Of a stretch of 64,000 bases of DNA, positions 1 through 13,680 are shown in pieces (within the stretch, counting starts at the first letter, position 1; every line of letters begins with the position of its first letter). The notes under the pieces are model-generated. The model was not told the origin of the DNA and ran no database searches. It saw nothing but the letters and a program-made list of their open reading frames with translations. Source of the stretch: Purshia tridentata. Taxonomy: Eukaryota > Streptophyta > Magnoliopsida > Rosales > Rosaceae. The stretch spans positions 1 through 64,000 of the forward strand of contig QANT01007881.1 in NCBI GenBank assembly GCA_003254885.1, written 5' to 3'. Both the position numbers and the translations under genes were made by a program.

Positions 1-1704
1 CTCCAAATCAATTTAACGAAAATTTTCTTAGATCTCACAACTCAACTTTTCTTTAAGCTTTTTCAGTCCATAACCAATAAATTAACACTCTTAATAAAAT
101 TCGGATCAAGTTATTATATAATGATTGATGTTTAATTTATGATTCAAAATTATAGTATAAATAAAACTAAGGTATTTATTCAATAAAATTTATGTAATTA
201 TTAATTAGTGAACCATTTTTTGTACAGTATTTGTCTCCAGAGCGCGTTATATTTATCTCATATCATATGAAACCAATTATATAATTTGGTTTTATCAAAG
301 TAGTAGATAATATGTTAAATAAACATATGGTAAAGTTTCATTCAAAATTTCTATATTTTAATAGTAATTTCCGTCATTTCCGTTTAATTTCTGTCGAAAT
401 TTAAAATTTCTCGAATTTTCTATCGAAATTTCCATCGAAAATTTCCACAGAATCGAAATTTAACTCCTTGCTGAAGACCATATTTATTAGAGCGTTTTTT
501 TCTCTCCTGCAGAAGTCATTTAAGGAATAAGTATGGACCGACCAGTCGGTCCAGCATTTTTAAGGGCCAAGCGCTACAAAAAGTGATCAGCGACACTTTC
601 TTCTTAAATTTTTTAGGGTACTTTCTAATAGTTCACTCTATACTTTTTTAGGATGTAGAATAAAGCTTATGGAGGTTGTATTTTCTCCACCCAAAATCTT
701 GGAGTTAAAATATAACATAAAGCCAATAAACTAGTTGTCACACCCTCAAATCCAGTGTCAATATTATAAGAAAATATGACACTTGTATTTGCGGCGCAAG
801 TTGAGAAAATAAATTTCCTCCTTGTCACATGTAAAATTTATTAGAAATCAGTAGAAGTGCTTCCCAAGGAAACAAACTTTTATTTTCAAGAGAAGTAAGA
901 TTTGCATATGTATTACATATCTAACATGAAAATGACTTCAAAATAAAAGTACTACATTTATCTAGTAAAACATAAGATAGAAAATGTCCATTTATTAACT
1001 AAAACACATCACCCCTTCCCCATGATCTATTTGTTACCTGAAAATAGCAAATTGTAGCATCATGAGTTACACCAACCCAAGTATCTTAAGAAAAAAAAAT
1101 ACATCATAATAGACTGACAAATCCATATAAAATAAATGATCAAACAAATTATAATCACCACTTCATCATTCTCTTCTTGGTGAGAAAATTTAATCTGACC
1201 GGTAATAGACTACATGTCTTGTATACTAATAGGTCAAGCCACAGCATACTAAGGTTCACAACACCAAAGCATGTACACTCAAGGGTTAGACTTCTCAATA
1301 ATTACCCTATGAGTATAATAGCGCACTATTCGAAGGGACTAGGGCCCATAGCTAATTTCCAATTGTCTTTTACCAGTGATTCATTTTAGTACGACCAGGT
1401 ACTATGACCCGCGGACTTATGATTTATAAATGAATTTATAGGTAACTAACACATAACCAACTTGTAGATAAAACATAAATATCTTAAGTAAATCGCTCAT
1501 GGTTATAATCAACTTAACATATATGCAAAGTAAATCACAATAATCTTATGAGTAATAGATAACTTTACTTATGTAAAAAAAAAGCTTAATAAACCACATA
1601 GAGCTCAACCACTTTATAAATAAATACAACAATTTAAAAAGATAGATATATAGAATTATATAATAGTAAGGAAGTACATAAATTAAATTTGGTTTGATCA
1701 TTTA
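1..1704. other. AT-rich spacer, no gene seen
   Basis: No supported coding region is visible. Positions 350-465 are degenerate short repeats built on GAAATTT. A perfect inverted repeat with 9-bp arms and a 2-bp spacer lies at 534-553 (TGGACCGAC, CA, GTCGGTCCA). A string TGTCACACCC at about 735 resembles the start of many Ty3/gypsy LTRs, but no matching end was found, so no element is called. Confidence 0.6.
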
Positions 1705-1709
1705 TGTCC

Positions 1710-4157
1710 TGTCACGGCCCAACCCGGGATTAAAGAGTAAATCTCGAATTAAGGAGTGAATCACACTCTAATTATAAAATTAACTTCTATAACTAGAATG
1801 TGATGTGGAAAAATAAAATAAAGCAAAATAAACTTTTTATTTCAACTGAATTCAAGCTTAATTACAAAATCAACTGTACTTTTGTCCTCTATATCTCTTT
1901 AAATCAAGTTTCGGTTCACGCTTAATCCCATAAACTTCTTCTAATCGGCTCCGTACTAACTCTCGATTAAATACCTATAAAGTCTATGAGGGGGTGAGTT
2001 CAAACCAACGGCTCAGTAGGGACATAAGACCTTAAATCAAGTTTCGGTTCACGCTTAATCCCACAAACTTCTTCTAATCGGCTCCATACTAACTCTCGAT
2101 TAAATACCTGTAAAGTCTATGAGAGAGTGAGCTCAAACCAACGGCTTAGTAGGGACATAAGACCTTAACAAGCAAAATTGATCAAATTGAAGCTTTAATG
2201 AAAAACATACAACATGCTATGAACAATATATAATATAATAATACTATTAATGCATGAATGTTATGCAACACTTCCTCGGTTTAAATCCCATAATATGGAT
2301 AGTTGTTAACTCAATTATAGAACAATTAGACTGCATGTCCCATACCATGCATTTTACCACTGTGGTCCCGATCACTCTATAATATAAGTTAACAATCCTA
2401 TGCATATTGAAATATAAATAACATTGCAATAGTCTTCACTTAACTACTGCTAAGTGTAAGACATCCTAACTTCAATCGCAACCGAAGGTCCCAATGCGCC
2501 TTGGGGTGTAGATCGTTTTATCAATCGCAGTTGAAAGGGCTTCTCTTCCCGTGCACACTACGAATTTAAATAACAGAATTTAAATCCCGATTCCCACTCA
2601 CCATAGCTCCATTCTCAATGAATCATGATTTACGTTCAAATACATGCACGTTTAGATAAATGCACGTAATTATTTATATATATAATTATCTAATTTACAA
2701 TATAATCAGGTAATTCAAATAGTCATGTAATTCACGTAATAGCACGTACGCATAATTTCTCAACAAAGATTCAATACAATCAAATCACAAGTTAAGGTTC
2801 TCCAGATCTCCCTACCTGGTTTCCAGAGCTTAGCCTAACCTTATACTTTCATTTGATAAGAAATCCTAAATTGTCCTATGCTTCCCAGTTGTCGTCCAAT
2901 CCTAATCTAATACAACAAAACCATAATTAAATAAAGAACAAAAGTCGTTCACTCTCTAATCCTAGTGTGTGTACGTAGTGCACTTCTCAAAGTTTGGGGC
3001 CTCGGATCACAAAACGGAGCCCACCATTGGACTTGCAATCCAAAATAGAGTGGGAATAGACCTTTTTCCGACGACGGAGGCCGCCAGAAACCACCACAAG
3101 TGCCACCAGGCACCAGCGGTGCGCGTGGGTGGCAACTAGTACTGTCCATCGTCTTCAACCTTAATTCCCCTGTTTTCTGCAATTTTCCAGTTTTTTTCTT
3201 AAATTTGGGCCTTCGTTTAAACTATCAAAAAACCTCTAATTTTTACAATCTTATACTTGTTGGAAAACTATACACTCCTCCTTAAAACCATGTAAAAGTT
3301 ACTTAAATCTGACGGTTAGATTGTAAGATATTTAAGCCTAAAGTAGAGTACTAGAAACTGTCCAATTTTCCAGAAATTTCCAGATTTTGCAAATTTCAAC
3401 CCACTTCAATCCCTTTTTATTCTAACACTCCTAATTGGTTCTTAAGGCTAAGAAATGATAATTTACAACCTATAAAATCAAAGAAATCATAATAAACCAA
3501 ATTAAGCCATAAACCCAAAAATCTGAAAATTACTCTCTACACCTAGCCCAAAATCCTTTCTCTTTTTCCTTTAAGTTCTGTGCATTTGTAATCCTAACAA
3601 GCTTTCTAATCAGTAATTGAACCTCACCAAAGCCATAAATTAAATTGAAATTCGAAATCACCAAAAAAACAGTGGGTGGAGCTTACCTCCTCTTCCACCT
3701 TCTTTTCTCCCTTCTTCTTCTTCTCTGCATTCTCTCTCTCTCTCTGTGGTTTCGGGTGGTTTTCTTAGCTTTGCTGATTTTGTTAGTCAAACCCAGTTAA
3801 TCACTTAAAAAAACCCAAGTTACACAGCACCACCGCACACACTTATAACCTACACCGCCCAAAGCACACACCATGCCCAAACACACACACATACTCAGCA
3901 CCGAACTCACACACACACAACAGTAAATAAATGATAAGGAGTTTAAAAAAATACTATAGTGCTTTGTAGAAGCTGGCTGAGCAAAGTCTAGCCAATAAAT
4001 AAATTTTTATTTTTATTTTTTAACAATTAAGTGTATATATATAATTAAAGGAAATAATCAAATAAATAGATAAAACATAACATCAAAATTAAAACCAAAA
4101 CACTATTAATTAAACTACGTAAACATAATTTTATTTAATAAAAACTAGGTTATTACA
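1710..4157 (+). mobile_element. Solo LTR, probably Ty3/gypsy type, 2,448 bp
   Basis: The unit starts TGTCACGGCCC and ends GGTTATTACA, and is flanked by the direct 5-bp repeat TGTCC (1705-1709 and 4158-4162), the size expected for an LTR-retroelement insertion. There is no coding capacity inside. It contains a 133-bp tandem duplication (1901-2167), a CT-rich stretch near 3700-3750 and CA-rich runs near 3830-3930. The lack of a second LTR or internal region next to it, with an intact target duplication, indicates a solo LTR left by recombination. Orientation is taken from the TG...CA order, and family assignment rests only on terminal sequence and length. Confidence 0.75.
1901..2167. repeat. 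Tandem duplication, 133-bp period, inside the solo LTR
   Basis: The stretch beginning AAATCAAGTTTCGGTTCACG at 1901 starts again at 2034 with only a few substitutions, and both copies end in GACATAAGACCTTAA. The copies are nearly identical, so the duplication is younger than most sequence around it. Confidence 0.9.
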
Positions 4158-4162
4158 TGTCC

Positions 4163-4719
4163 CATAAGTGTCATTGTCCAAATTGCATGGAAGTCTAACA
4201 TGGAAAGGTCATGTTTTCATTCATTTTCGTCACCAAAAAGCTTATTTTCTTCTCCACTTCTCTCTATGATTTCTAGCTCATTTTAAGTCAGATTTGGGCA
4301 AGTAAATAGTCAATTTTGAATCATTTTTCACAAGAAATTCAACGGATTAGGCCTCATGAACAGATTCAACTTAGATTGTCTAGGATCAAGTCAAGAGCAG
4401 AGCTGGGCGAAATTGTTTTTAGACTGGGCAGCCAACTTTCGAGATTAATAAGTTTCTGTGTGTTTCGTGAAAGTCTCTCAAACTTTCCAGATCCAAAGTA
4501 GATATTACAAGCTTTAAAATGATATAAAGAACTTGAAAAATGGATAAGAATTTAGTACAATACATACTATCAAAGTTTGATGTTTGTTAAACAAAAAATC
4601 TGCAACAAGCCTAACCTTAACTTGTTTAAATCATAACTTGGTCATTTCTTAATCTTTTTGGTTGATTCAAGAGGCTAGATCGAAGCATTTTTTAAGTAGA
4701 TTAAGTTAATAGGATTAGT
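4163..4719. other. Spacer between solo LTR and copia remnant
   Basis: AT-rich sequence without recognisable coding or repeat structure. It may be the eroded 5' part of the copia element that follows, but I see no gag- or protease-like reading in it and no 5' LTR matching the 3' LTR at 7538. Confidence 0.4.
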
Positions 4720-7700
4720 TTTGACAAATAAGCATAGTTTTGGCCAAATGTTTGAGCATGGTTATTGGTTTGTATTTGGGGACTCAATGGCCTCTATATA
4801 TGGAGATAGGGGTATGCAAGAACCTGTTGTTATAGTGCAAATAAAGGGAAACCGGTGCTTTCCACTCATGTTTGAAGAAGTGAACCCTATGATGGCAAAT
4901 AGAGTCACTTAATAGAATTTCCCTAGAAATGGCACAAGAGATTTGGCCATTTAAACTTTGAAAGCCTGCAGATGTTACATGACAATGAAATGGTGATTGT
5001 TTGCCTAAAATTACTAAAGGTGAACATGTGTGTGAAGGGTGTGCAATTGAGAAAGCTCGCAGGGAGGCGGTTGATAAAGGCAAAGCTAATAGCAGCATAT
5101 CCTTTAGAATTGGTTCACACAGATGTTTGTGGACCAATTTCTGAAACACTTGGGGGAAACAAGTATTTTCTCACATTCATTGATGACACAAGTCTGATGT
5201 GTTCTTAGTGTTCAAGAAATTCAAGGCCATGGTGGAGTTACAGAGTAGTCTTAAGATAAAAAAACTTCAAAGTGACGGGGGAAGAGTATATCTCCCATGA
5301 GTTTGTGCAGTTTTGTGAAGACTTTGGTATAGAAAAGCAACTCATTGTTGCATACTCTCCATAGCAAAATGGCATTGCAGAGAGGAAGAATAGGAAAATC
5401 ATGGAAATGGCAAGAACTATGTTGTAAGAAAAGAAGATACCCAATTAATTTTGGGGTGAGGCAGTCAACACTGCTCTGTACCTACTAAACAGGTATCCTA
5501 CTCATGTCTTGGGGAACAAAACTACATTTGAGGAATTTAGTGGAAGGAAATCAAAGGTGAAACACCTGAGAATTTTTGGCTCAATGTGTTATACACACAT
5601 TCCATCCCAACAAGGACAGAAATTGGATAAGACTAGTCAAAAAGGGGTGTTTGTGGGATATGGAACAAGGGAGAACGGGTACAAGGTGTTTGATTTGAAG
5701 AGTAACAAAGTTATTGTTCCAAGGAGTGTGATTTTTGAAGAATCAGGGATGTGGAATTAGGAAATCAAGGAAACTATTTAAATATCAGTGCCTTGGAACA
5801 ATGAAGATGAATCTAGAGAAATTGAGAGTGAAATGGTGCCTGTCACTCCAATTTAATCTGCACAAAGTCCTTGTAATTCAATATTCACACCTGGTGAGTC
5901 ATCGAGTTCTAGCACTGGTTACTCACCTCCAAAGTCTAAAAGTGAAATTGTGTTAGCAGACACATTTGACTTCACTCCAAAGAAGTGGAAGTGCTTGAAT
6001 GAGGTGTTGCTCATTGCAAGCTGAGTGTTGTGGAACCAAAAAGTTATTTTGAGGCTGCTAAAGACCAAGCATGGCAGAAGGCCATAAATGAAGAAATAAT
6101 AAGGATTGAGAAGACCCAGACATGGGAACTGGTTGATAGGCCAAGTGACAAACCTATAGTGGAGGTAAAGTGGGTGTTCAAGACCAAATTGAACCTAGAT
6201 GGAACCATAGAGAAGCACAAGGCAAGGATAGTAGCTAAAGGCTACACTCAAAATCTTGGTGTGGACTTTAATGAAACCTTTGCACTAGTGGCAAGGTTGG
6301 ACACTATAAGAACCTTAATTGCTTTGGCATGTAAAATCTGCTTTTCTAAATGGGGTGCTTGAGGAGGAAGTCCATATAGACCAACCAGATGGTTTTGTGA
6401 TTAGATATGAAGAAAACAACATATATAGACTAAAGAAGGCCCTCTATGGTTCAAAACAAGCTCCTAGAGCTTGGTATAGCAACATAGATTCTTACTTGCT
6501 GCAGTGTGGTTTCGAGAAAAGCCCTAGTGAAGCCACTCTCTATGTGAAAAGCAAGGAAGGGCAAGGAATTCTGATTGTTTCTATCTATATGGATAACAGT
6601 GTGTACACATGAAGCAATAATGAAATGATTGAGGAGTTCAAATGTGAAATGATGAGGAAGTATGAAATGACAGACTTGGGTTTGTTGCACCATTTTTTGG
6701 GAATTGGTGTAATCCAACAAGAAGGGATATTTTCATTCATCAAAAGAAGTATGCTCAGACCTTACTTGAGAGGTTTGGTTTAAAAGATTGTAAATCAGTG
6801 CCCATTTCTTTGGCAACAACTAATAAACTTAGAAGAGATGATGGAAGCTTGGCAACAGATGAAGAACAATTCAGGAAGATAGTTGGAAGCCTTCTATAAC
6901 TAACTGCAACAAGAACAAATATTATGTTTGCAGCTAGCCGCCTAGCTCGATTCATGCACAACCTCTCAGCTAAACATCTCGGAACAGCCAAGAGAGTGCT
7001 AAGATATATTCAAGGCACAATTGATTATAGGATACAATACAGGAAGGGTGATTCTGCTTTCTAGATTAGATTCTGTGATAGTGATTGGAGAGGAGATGAG
7101 GATGGTATGAAGTCTACTTCTGGCTATGCATTCTCTTTTGGTAGTGGAGCTTTCTTTTAGGCTTTAGTGAAGCAGCAAAATGTTGCTTTCTCCACTGCAG
7201 AAGCTGAATACCTAAGTGCTTCAGAAGCAACTACTTAAGCTATTTGGCTTTGATTTGTATTGAAGGATTGGAGAAGAAGTGATTGAGCCTACTGCTCTAA
7301 TGTATGACACCACCTCTACCATTTCCATGTCAAAGAACCCTGTATTCCATTAGAGGTCCAAGCATATCAAAAGGAAGTTTCATTTTATTCGTGATGCAAT
7401 TCAAGAAGGAGAGATTAAGCTTCTATACTGCAAGAGTGAAGAGCAAATAGCAGATATTTTTACTAAGGCTCTAGCAAAGGATCATTTCAATTACTTGAGG
7501 AACAAGCTGCTAAATCAGCCAAAGCCTTAGAAGGGAGTGATGAGATTAAATAAATCATTTGCCTGATTAATCAAGCTTGTTAGTTAATTAAGTCAGTTGG
7601 TTATAGTTTTGTAATAGAGTGGACAGGTGTCATGGTCTTATAGGACAATGGTTGAGTAGAGGCAATGAGGTCATAGCTTCACGCCATTTTGTCTGTCTAT

Positions 7701-7804
7701 ATGCATGAAGGTCTGCGATTCCCTTTTGTAAGTGATTTTGGCAAATAAGAATATACTAGCAGCAATCACCATTTCTGGTGTGTGTGTGCTCTGCGTTTTC
7801 ATCA
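4720..7804 (+). mobile_element. Decayed, 5'-truncated Ty1/copia element
   Basis: A fossil copia polyprotein region is recognisable in the canonical copia order: GAG-pre-integrase-like sequence (about 4830-5080), integrase (about 5080-5620, with the LVHTDVCGP motif), reverse transcriptase (about 6030-6720, with KWVFKTK and KARIVAKGY motifs) and RNase H (about 6930-7530). A purine tract at about 7527-7537 leads into a 3' LTR. The gag and protease portions and the 5' LTR are not seen. The reading is interrupted many times (more than five breaks), so this is an old, dead copy. With one LTR only, it cannot be dated by LTR comparison. Confidence 0.9.
7538..7804 (+). repeat. 3' LTR of the copia element
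   Basis: It begins directly after the purine-rich tract with TGATGA and ends TCATCA, giving a perfect short terminal inversion and a length of 267 bp, ordinary for copia LTRs. The right end is chosen from that inversion. No matching 5' LTR was found upstream. Confidence 0.55.
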
Positions 7805-8677
7805 ATTCTTTTCCTTCTATTTCCCTCTTACAGTCTTCCTTCCATTTTTGTCTAAATATATAAAATATAAACCAGTATTCAACAGTTGGGTCTCAGCAGG
7901 CTAAGAAAATCTGGGTTTTTTTTTATTGTCTTAAGATGTGTAATCTAGGAGGCATTACTGTGGACATATAAGTGTACTGAGGAAAACCTTAGAAAATGCA
8001 TATAAGATGTTTGCTAAGGTTGCTTTATATTTTCTTTCTCGTACATAAAATGGTAAATAATGTTCCATTAGCTGCACTAAACTACATGTGTTTTTCTCTC
8101 CTTCCGTAAATTGAGTCGTTACGAAATGAAAGAGAGTTAAGCTTTATTGTCCAGAGTACATATGGTTTCATGATATTGGTGTGAGGTGTAAGTATGGGAA
8201 GGACCTTCAAAAGCATTACTCAGAAACCTAGTTAATACTTGCATCCATATTTTTTACTATAAATAGGAGTTGTCGCTGTCCTCTGGTTTGTGAGACTAAG
8301 AACATATTACTTTACTTTTGTATTATTTTCCACAAAATTCTCTTAAAAGTTGGGTACAAAATAATTTACTAAAAGAGAATGGGGACAAACTATTTAAAAA
8401 TGGGTGAAATTTAAATAAGTAAAAAATTGCATATAATAAGTCATAAAAATCACGTTAGTTATATACCCTTTTTTGTTGTTTAAATGTTGTACTTGTATTA
8501 ATTCTTGATTGTCGTAAAAATCAATTTGGTTATAAGAGCACTCGAATTGAATGAAGGGTAAATTAGTAAAAATGTAATAAAAAGTTTTACAGCATTAATG
8601 TCATTGTTTTGTATACTTTCTAATGACACATGTCATGAAGAGAAGAGAGAAAATTAATAGAGAAGACAGCTAGCATT
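7805..8677. other. Spacer, no gene seen
   Basis: AT-rich intergenic sequence with no supported ORF. A CT-rich stretch follows the LTR end at 7805-7860. Nothing else is recognised. Confidence 0.5.
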
Positions 8678-8903
8678 TCCCTCTTAATAAAGCAATCACC
8701 ACCACACAAAACACTTCACCTAGTTTTATTTTGTTACCCAAATACGGCAACAAATCTTATTATAAATATTAACAAACTTGTATTTCCATGTAAACATAAC
8801 TTATTTGCTATTTTCTTGCAATTTTTCTCAATTCATTTTACAAATTTTACCATCATGCCAAAAATTTTGAACACCCGCAGCAAAGCGCGGATACCATTGC
8901 TAG
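8678..8903 (+). mobile_element. Probable short non-autonomous Helitron
   Basis: The right end shows the Helitron 3' signature: a small GC-rich hairpin (CCGC...GCGG, 8874-8890), then about ten bases, then CTAG at 8900-8903 followed by T. The left end is proposed at TCCCTCTTAATAAAGC (8678), which resembles plant Helitron 5' ends. The left boundary is less certain than the right. Confidence 0.5.
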
Positions 8904-11465
8904 TAAAAACTATATTAAAAGAGAAAGGGCAATTTAAGAAGTTGGTGACCAAGTTTAAACATAAAAGGGTAGCATTTGGAATATGCTGAGTTGCATAAGT
9001 AGTCAGTCAAAAGACCGAACCCAACAATAGAAAAGATATATGAGATATCCAATGGGCCGGAAAAGATGTCTATTAAGCACTTAATCCAAAATTTCCCAAA
9101 ATTTCCCAATGGTATGATTAAATGATTAAATGATTAAATGATTAAACAAGTGGACACCATGTCCGTGTCTGTCAAACTAATAATATTTATGCCACCATTA
9201 TGGCTCTCTTCCTTTTAAATCAATACGAAATAGCTTAGTCGACCCGCCAATTTTCTGTCCTAATCACAATAGTTAATTTGGCTAACCATCACAACCCAAA
9301 TTGCATCAATTGCAAAAAAAAGTTGATGTTTGGGTGCCATTAGTAATACCCAAACGTTGATTGCACATTTTATTACCATATTATCAAAGAAAATCAAATC
9401 ATGTATACTAAATGAATTAAGTATGAAAATGATGTATGAAATTAATGCAATTAATTAGCAGGACATTTTCGATCATAAATTCCATGTACGTAACACACAA
9501 CAACGGGTCATTTATTTAACTTTCAATAATTATTTGAATACATGACAACTTATATTTAAAAAAACAAAAAAAGAAAGAAAAAAACCAATTAACTATTGAA
9601 AACAATCTCACAATATTTCCTTTACAAAGTTAAGTTTTAGGTTCATGTATTTCGATGGAGTTGAACTCTAGTTCTGAAATTTTTTATGTAATTTTCTTAA
9701 ACATCCCTGAACTTGCAAACTTGATTAAGCAACCTAGCTTTGATGTTAAATATATATTGCACACATTTGCAGGGTCCAAAAGTATATTTATGCCACAATA
9801 TAGGCAATATTATGAAACTAATCCTTTTGTAATCAATTGCTTGACTGAATGAAATCAGTTTCATTTTTGGAAATTTGGTAAGCTTGGGGAGGTTGTTGAA
9901 CGATAACCTGCAAGTGACAATTTGATCGAATTTAATTTCCAAAAATTAAACCAACGTACATGGTCTACGCTAGCCACTTTCATGCGTGCCACATGTGACT
10001 AATGCTATATATACATATATAAATTTTTGCAAAGAAAGTGCATGGGTTGCCCACCCAAAGAAAAAATTGTCACTTTTAAAATAATATATATAGTTAATTA
10101 ACCTAAATTCTCAAATAATATTTATTCATCATGATTATAGATAACACCTTATATTTCCTATATATAAATAGGTTTATTGACTTTAAGTAACAAATTTCAA
10201 TAATTTTTTAGTTTAGATACTAAAATTTAATGGCATTTTAAATTAGGTACTAGTTGAAAAGTCAAACATAATAATATAATAAACGGTACTATAATTTACC
10301 AATATTACATTACATGCCACTACAATAGAAAATATTTATATCACATCTGTATTATTACATTAATTCTATATTGTATTAAAACTTAAAAAAATTAATCCAA
10401 TCACATCTTAACTGTGACTGTGTCACAATTTAGTTGTGATTGTTTGGTAAGTTGAAAGAGACAACTCCCACCACTATATTGAGTATTATTTTGACCTCTA
10501 TATATACTATATTTTAATACAATTTCTCTTTAAAAAAATTTCAATTCAGTCATAATCTAACTATAACTGTATCACAATTTAGCTGTGACTGTTGTTCAAT
10601 CATAACTAAATTTGAAGTTAAGTGTCTTACAGTTACAACAAAATTGAAGTTGAAACTATTAACCAATTTTCAAAACAATACAAATGTATAAGAAAAATTT
10701 TGTCAAAACTTTATAAATTTTATCTAGACCCATTAGATGTGGCCAAAGAACAAAAATGTCAAATAGAAAGGCTCAAAACAAAGGGCCCAACATGTTTAAG
10801 ATCTAATCTAAAAAACTAGATTTAAGTTTGGTAGTACAATTGAAATATTATATGGTCTTCATGTTATTCTAAACAATTATTAAGATTTAGTTTTTAATCC
10901 TAATTTTCTATATATAAATTAGGTCTCTTATAAATATATAAATCCGACAAACTTATGCATTCCTTTTTCAATTATAATTAAGTACTAATTAACTAGCTAT
11001 ATAATAAAGTAATATTCCTCTCCTTAAGTTGTCCTCAAATAATAATTACTTTTGTTTAAAAAATCCTTATCCGAGTGTTGAGAGGTTATGTTCCAATCTA
11101 AGGTGATGAATGATGAGACGTGTGTACCCTTAAAATCTGATTAACAAAAAGAATACGTAGAAGATAAGAGTAGGCTACCAACCAACAAATTAACTTCCCG
11201 TCCAACTTTCCAACTTCTGCCTCTGTACACCTTCTCTATATATGATATTAACTATAAGACATATATACCCTCCATTAATTTTTCTGTTTGAGTGATAGTA
11301 CGTAAACTCCATTCATTAAATGACCAAAAAACCCTTTTCGGGATGTAAAGAGTTTCCAACACCATTGAGTTGTCACGTGTGTATTGCGAGGGCAAAAGGG
11401 TAACTCTCGGGAATGTAGGTAGGAAAGCAGTGAGTGAGTGAGGGCATTATGGAAAATGCGTTGCT
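8904..11465. other. AT-rich intergenic region
   Basis: No gene recognised. An 8-bp repeat ATGATTAA runs four times at about 9113-9146. A 30-40-bp segment around TGTGTCACAATTTAG at about 10405 recurs at about 10555, each with CACAG/CTGTG inversions, possibly a MITE relic. The last few hundred bases would be the promoter region of the gene starting at 11549. Confidence 0.5.
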
Positions 11466-11472
11466 TATAAAA
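11466..11472 (+). promoter_or_regulatory. TATA box of the Ole e 1-family gene
   Basis: TATAAAA stands 77 bp upstream of the chosen ATG (11549), which would put transcription start near 11500. It is the only well-placed TATA motif before this gene. Confidence 0.55.
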
Positions 11473-11548
11473 CCTAAGGATTTGAGACTTGAGAGGATTG
11501 CATATATCCTACGTGAAACAAATTAACACATCAACACACACAAAGAAG

Positions 11549-13645
11549 ATGAGCTACTTTTGCGGCTACCACAAGCTGGTGATCATCGTCGTCTACATTT
11601 TACAAATCGTTTTTAGCTGCAGCTGGCTCGGCGTCACCGGAATTTCAATGGCGGATGAACACGAAAACCCGGAAATATACCAATTACTGTCCAGCCGAGA
11701 AGATATGGTCCAAATTGCTGGATATGGAGAAGACAAACTTTCCACAGTCCTAATTACAGGCTCCCTCCATTGCCAGGAGGTTGCTTGTAATTTGCATGCT
11801 CAAACTCATCATCATCATCACCTTCATTCATGGCCTGTATCAGGTTTGTAAATTATATACATACATACTCAGTACTTATTCTTAAATATATATGATTCTT
11901 GAATACATTTTTGATAAGTAGTTTCCATCATCTATATATGAACATGAATCTGATTAACCATATTCATGAAAACATGCATTAATACAAGCTTAATTATACT
12001 ACACTATCATCATCATCATCTAATTAAAAACATTAATTAGACCATTCCATAAAATTTCTTCCCTTAATTTCTTGTTATGATTAGATTAGAATATGCCATT
12101 AAATGTATGTTAATTAGTTGTTGCAGTACTAAGTACTATTGCATATTCAAGCTAAATTCAACCCCAGTTGACAATTTATCAACCCAAACTCAACTTATAC
12201 TACTTTTTTTAATCCAACCATACAGATCTGAGCTCAAATTTTAAGTGGGATCGGAAAGATCGAACTTGAATTTAACTCACTCAAGTTAATGACATCTCTA
12301 GATATAGTTTTATTTAAATAAGTGAAGACTGTTTTAGATAATTCTTAAATTCCAACTCATCTGATGTCACATAGGTACGGTGACAGTATCAAATTAATTT
12401 ATTTATTTTATCTGGGAAGAAGGGATTCGAACTTGAACTTCATCAAACATTTTGTTAATTAGAAATTAATATTATTTTAAATTTTGAAATATATGTAATT
12501 ATGGACCAAACACACACATATATATATATATTTAATTATATTGTTTTATTTGGCTATGTTGTGAGGGAGGACATTCTATTAATTATTAAAAGAGGAAATT
12601 TAATTTGTTTGATTCACCAGTTTACGACAATAACTATATATAAAATCAATCTATTTTGTCATAACTATTTTTTCTATTGCATGACACAAAGAGAAATTGC
12701 ATGACACATGAAGGCTTGCAAAAAGTGTGGCCCTCTTGAATAGAACATTCCTCTATATAATATAAACCGTCTTTGCAAATAACTGATCTTTGAAGCAATC
12801 ACTACTATATTAATATCCACCTAAAATTTTGATGTTCACGTTGGACCTAGTGAAAATTATATATAACGACTCCTAGTTGATTTGGACATGTTCTATTTCT
12901 TTAGGGACAATTCATATGAAGCTTGCGCAACATATAGAATTGAGAAACTGGATGGATACCACCTCAATATTAGTTACTATATTACAATAACGGTGGACCT
13001 TACAGAAAGCAATCCACGATCAACTTTGATGAGTAATTCTGATCAACCTTGCTTGACTTAAATGAAAGCAAAAACATCATTTTACATTTATGATATTGTT
13101 TAATTTGTGGGTATAAATTAGATATAGTTCGATGGATTTGCTGAAAAAGAAGTGAAAATGATATATAGTTGGATTGAATGCGAGACAATCATACAATTAA
13201 GATTGATAAATCAGGAAACATAAAAAGTATAAAACTGACATTGCATTCATCAGGAAAGTTACTTTGATGATCGATTAACAAAAAATCTGCAGGTGCTTTG
13301 GTGTCTGTCAATTGCAAAATAGGAGGAAAAAAGAGGTCAAGTTGGGCACAAGGTGTCACAGATGAATTTGGAGATTTCATTATTGATCTTCCTTCCAATC
13401 TACATGCAATTCCCAACTTGGACAAAAGGTGTTCAGCCAGAGTAATTCAAATACCAAAGAACACACCATGCCATCCAGCTTATGTCAAGAGGCACAAGGG
13501 ATTGAAGTTATCATCAGTTGGTAACGGTATCCGAACTTACAGTGCTGGAAGGATAAGTTTCCAGCATTTTACATCTAAACCTTCACAAGCATGCATTAAC
13601 AAAGGAAGCAGCAACAAACAGATGTTATCACAAAATACCAACTAA
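11549..13645 (+). CDS. Secreted Ole e 1-like (pollen allergen/extensin family) protein, two exons
   Basis: Exon 1 is 11549-11843 and exon 2 is 13293-13645, giving 215 residues. The donor CAG|GTTTGT and acceptor TGCAG|GTGC join a split Gly codon in phase. Residues about 8-30 form a hydrophobic signal peptide, so the product is probably secreted to the wall. The mature part has six cysteines (LHC, VAC, VNC, KRC, TPC, QAC), matching the disulfide set of the Ole e 1 fold, and the family-typical exon 2 start GALVSVNCK. Family members are small secreted proteins of mostly unknown biochemical role. A run HHHHHLH near the end of exon 1 comes from a CAT repeat. An in-frame upstream ATG at 11489 lies close to the likely transcription start and lacks a signal peptide, so 11549 is preferred. 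Confidence 0.85.
11844..13292 (+). other. Intron of the Ole e 1-family gene
   Basis: A 1,449-bp AT-rich intron with GT...AG ends. It contains ATC microsatellite runs (about 12008-12020), a TA-rich run (about 12518-12530) and no recognisable inserted gene. Confidence 0.75.
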
Positions 13646-13680
13646 ATAGTAGATTGGAATCCAGCACTATAACTCTTTTG

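Noticed and set aside
1177-1389. 70-codon ORF
   Set aside because: No domain, codon use or promoter to support it; AT-rich repetitive surroundings.
4784-5149. 121-codon - strand ORF
   Set aside because: Antisense shadow of the copia remnant.
9655-9942. Overlapping 65- and 81-codon ORFs on both strands
   Set aside because: Weak inverted character suggests an old MITE, but the arms could not be aligned well enough to call one.
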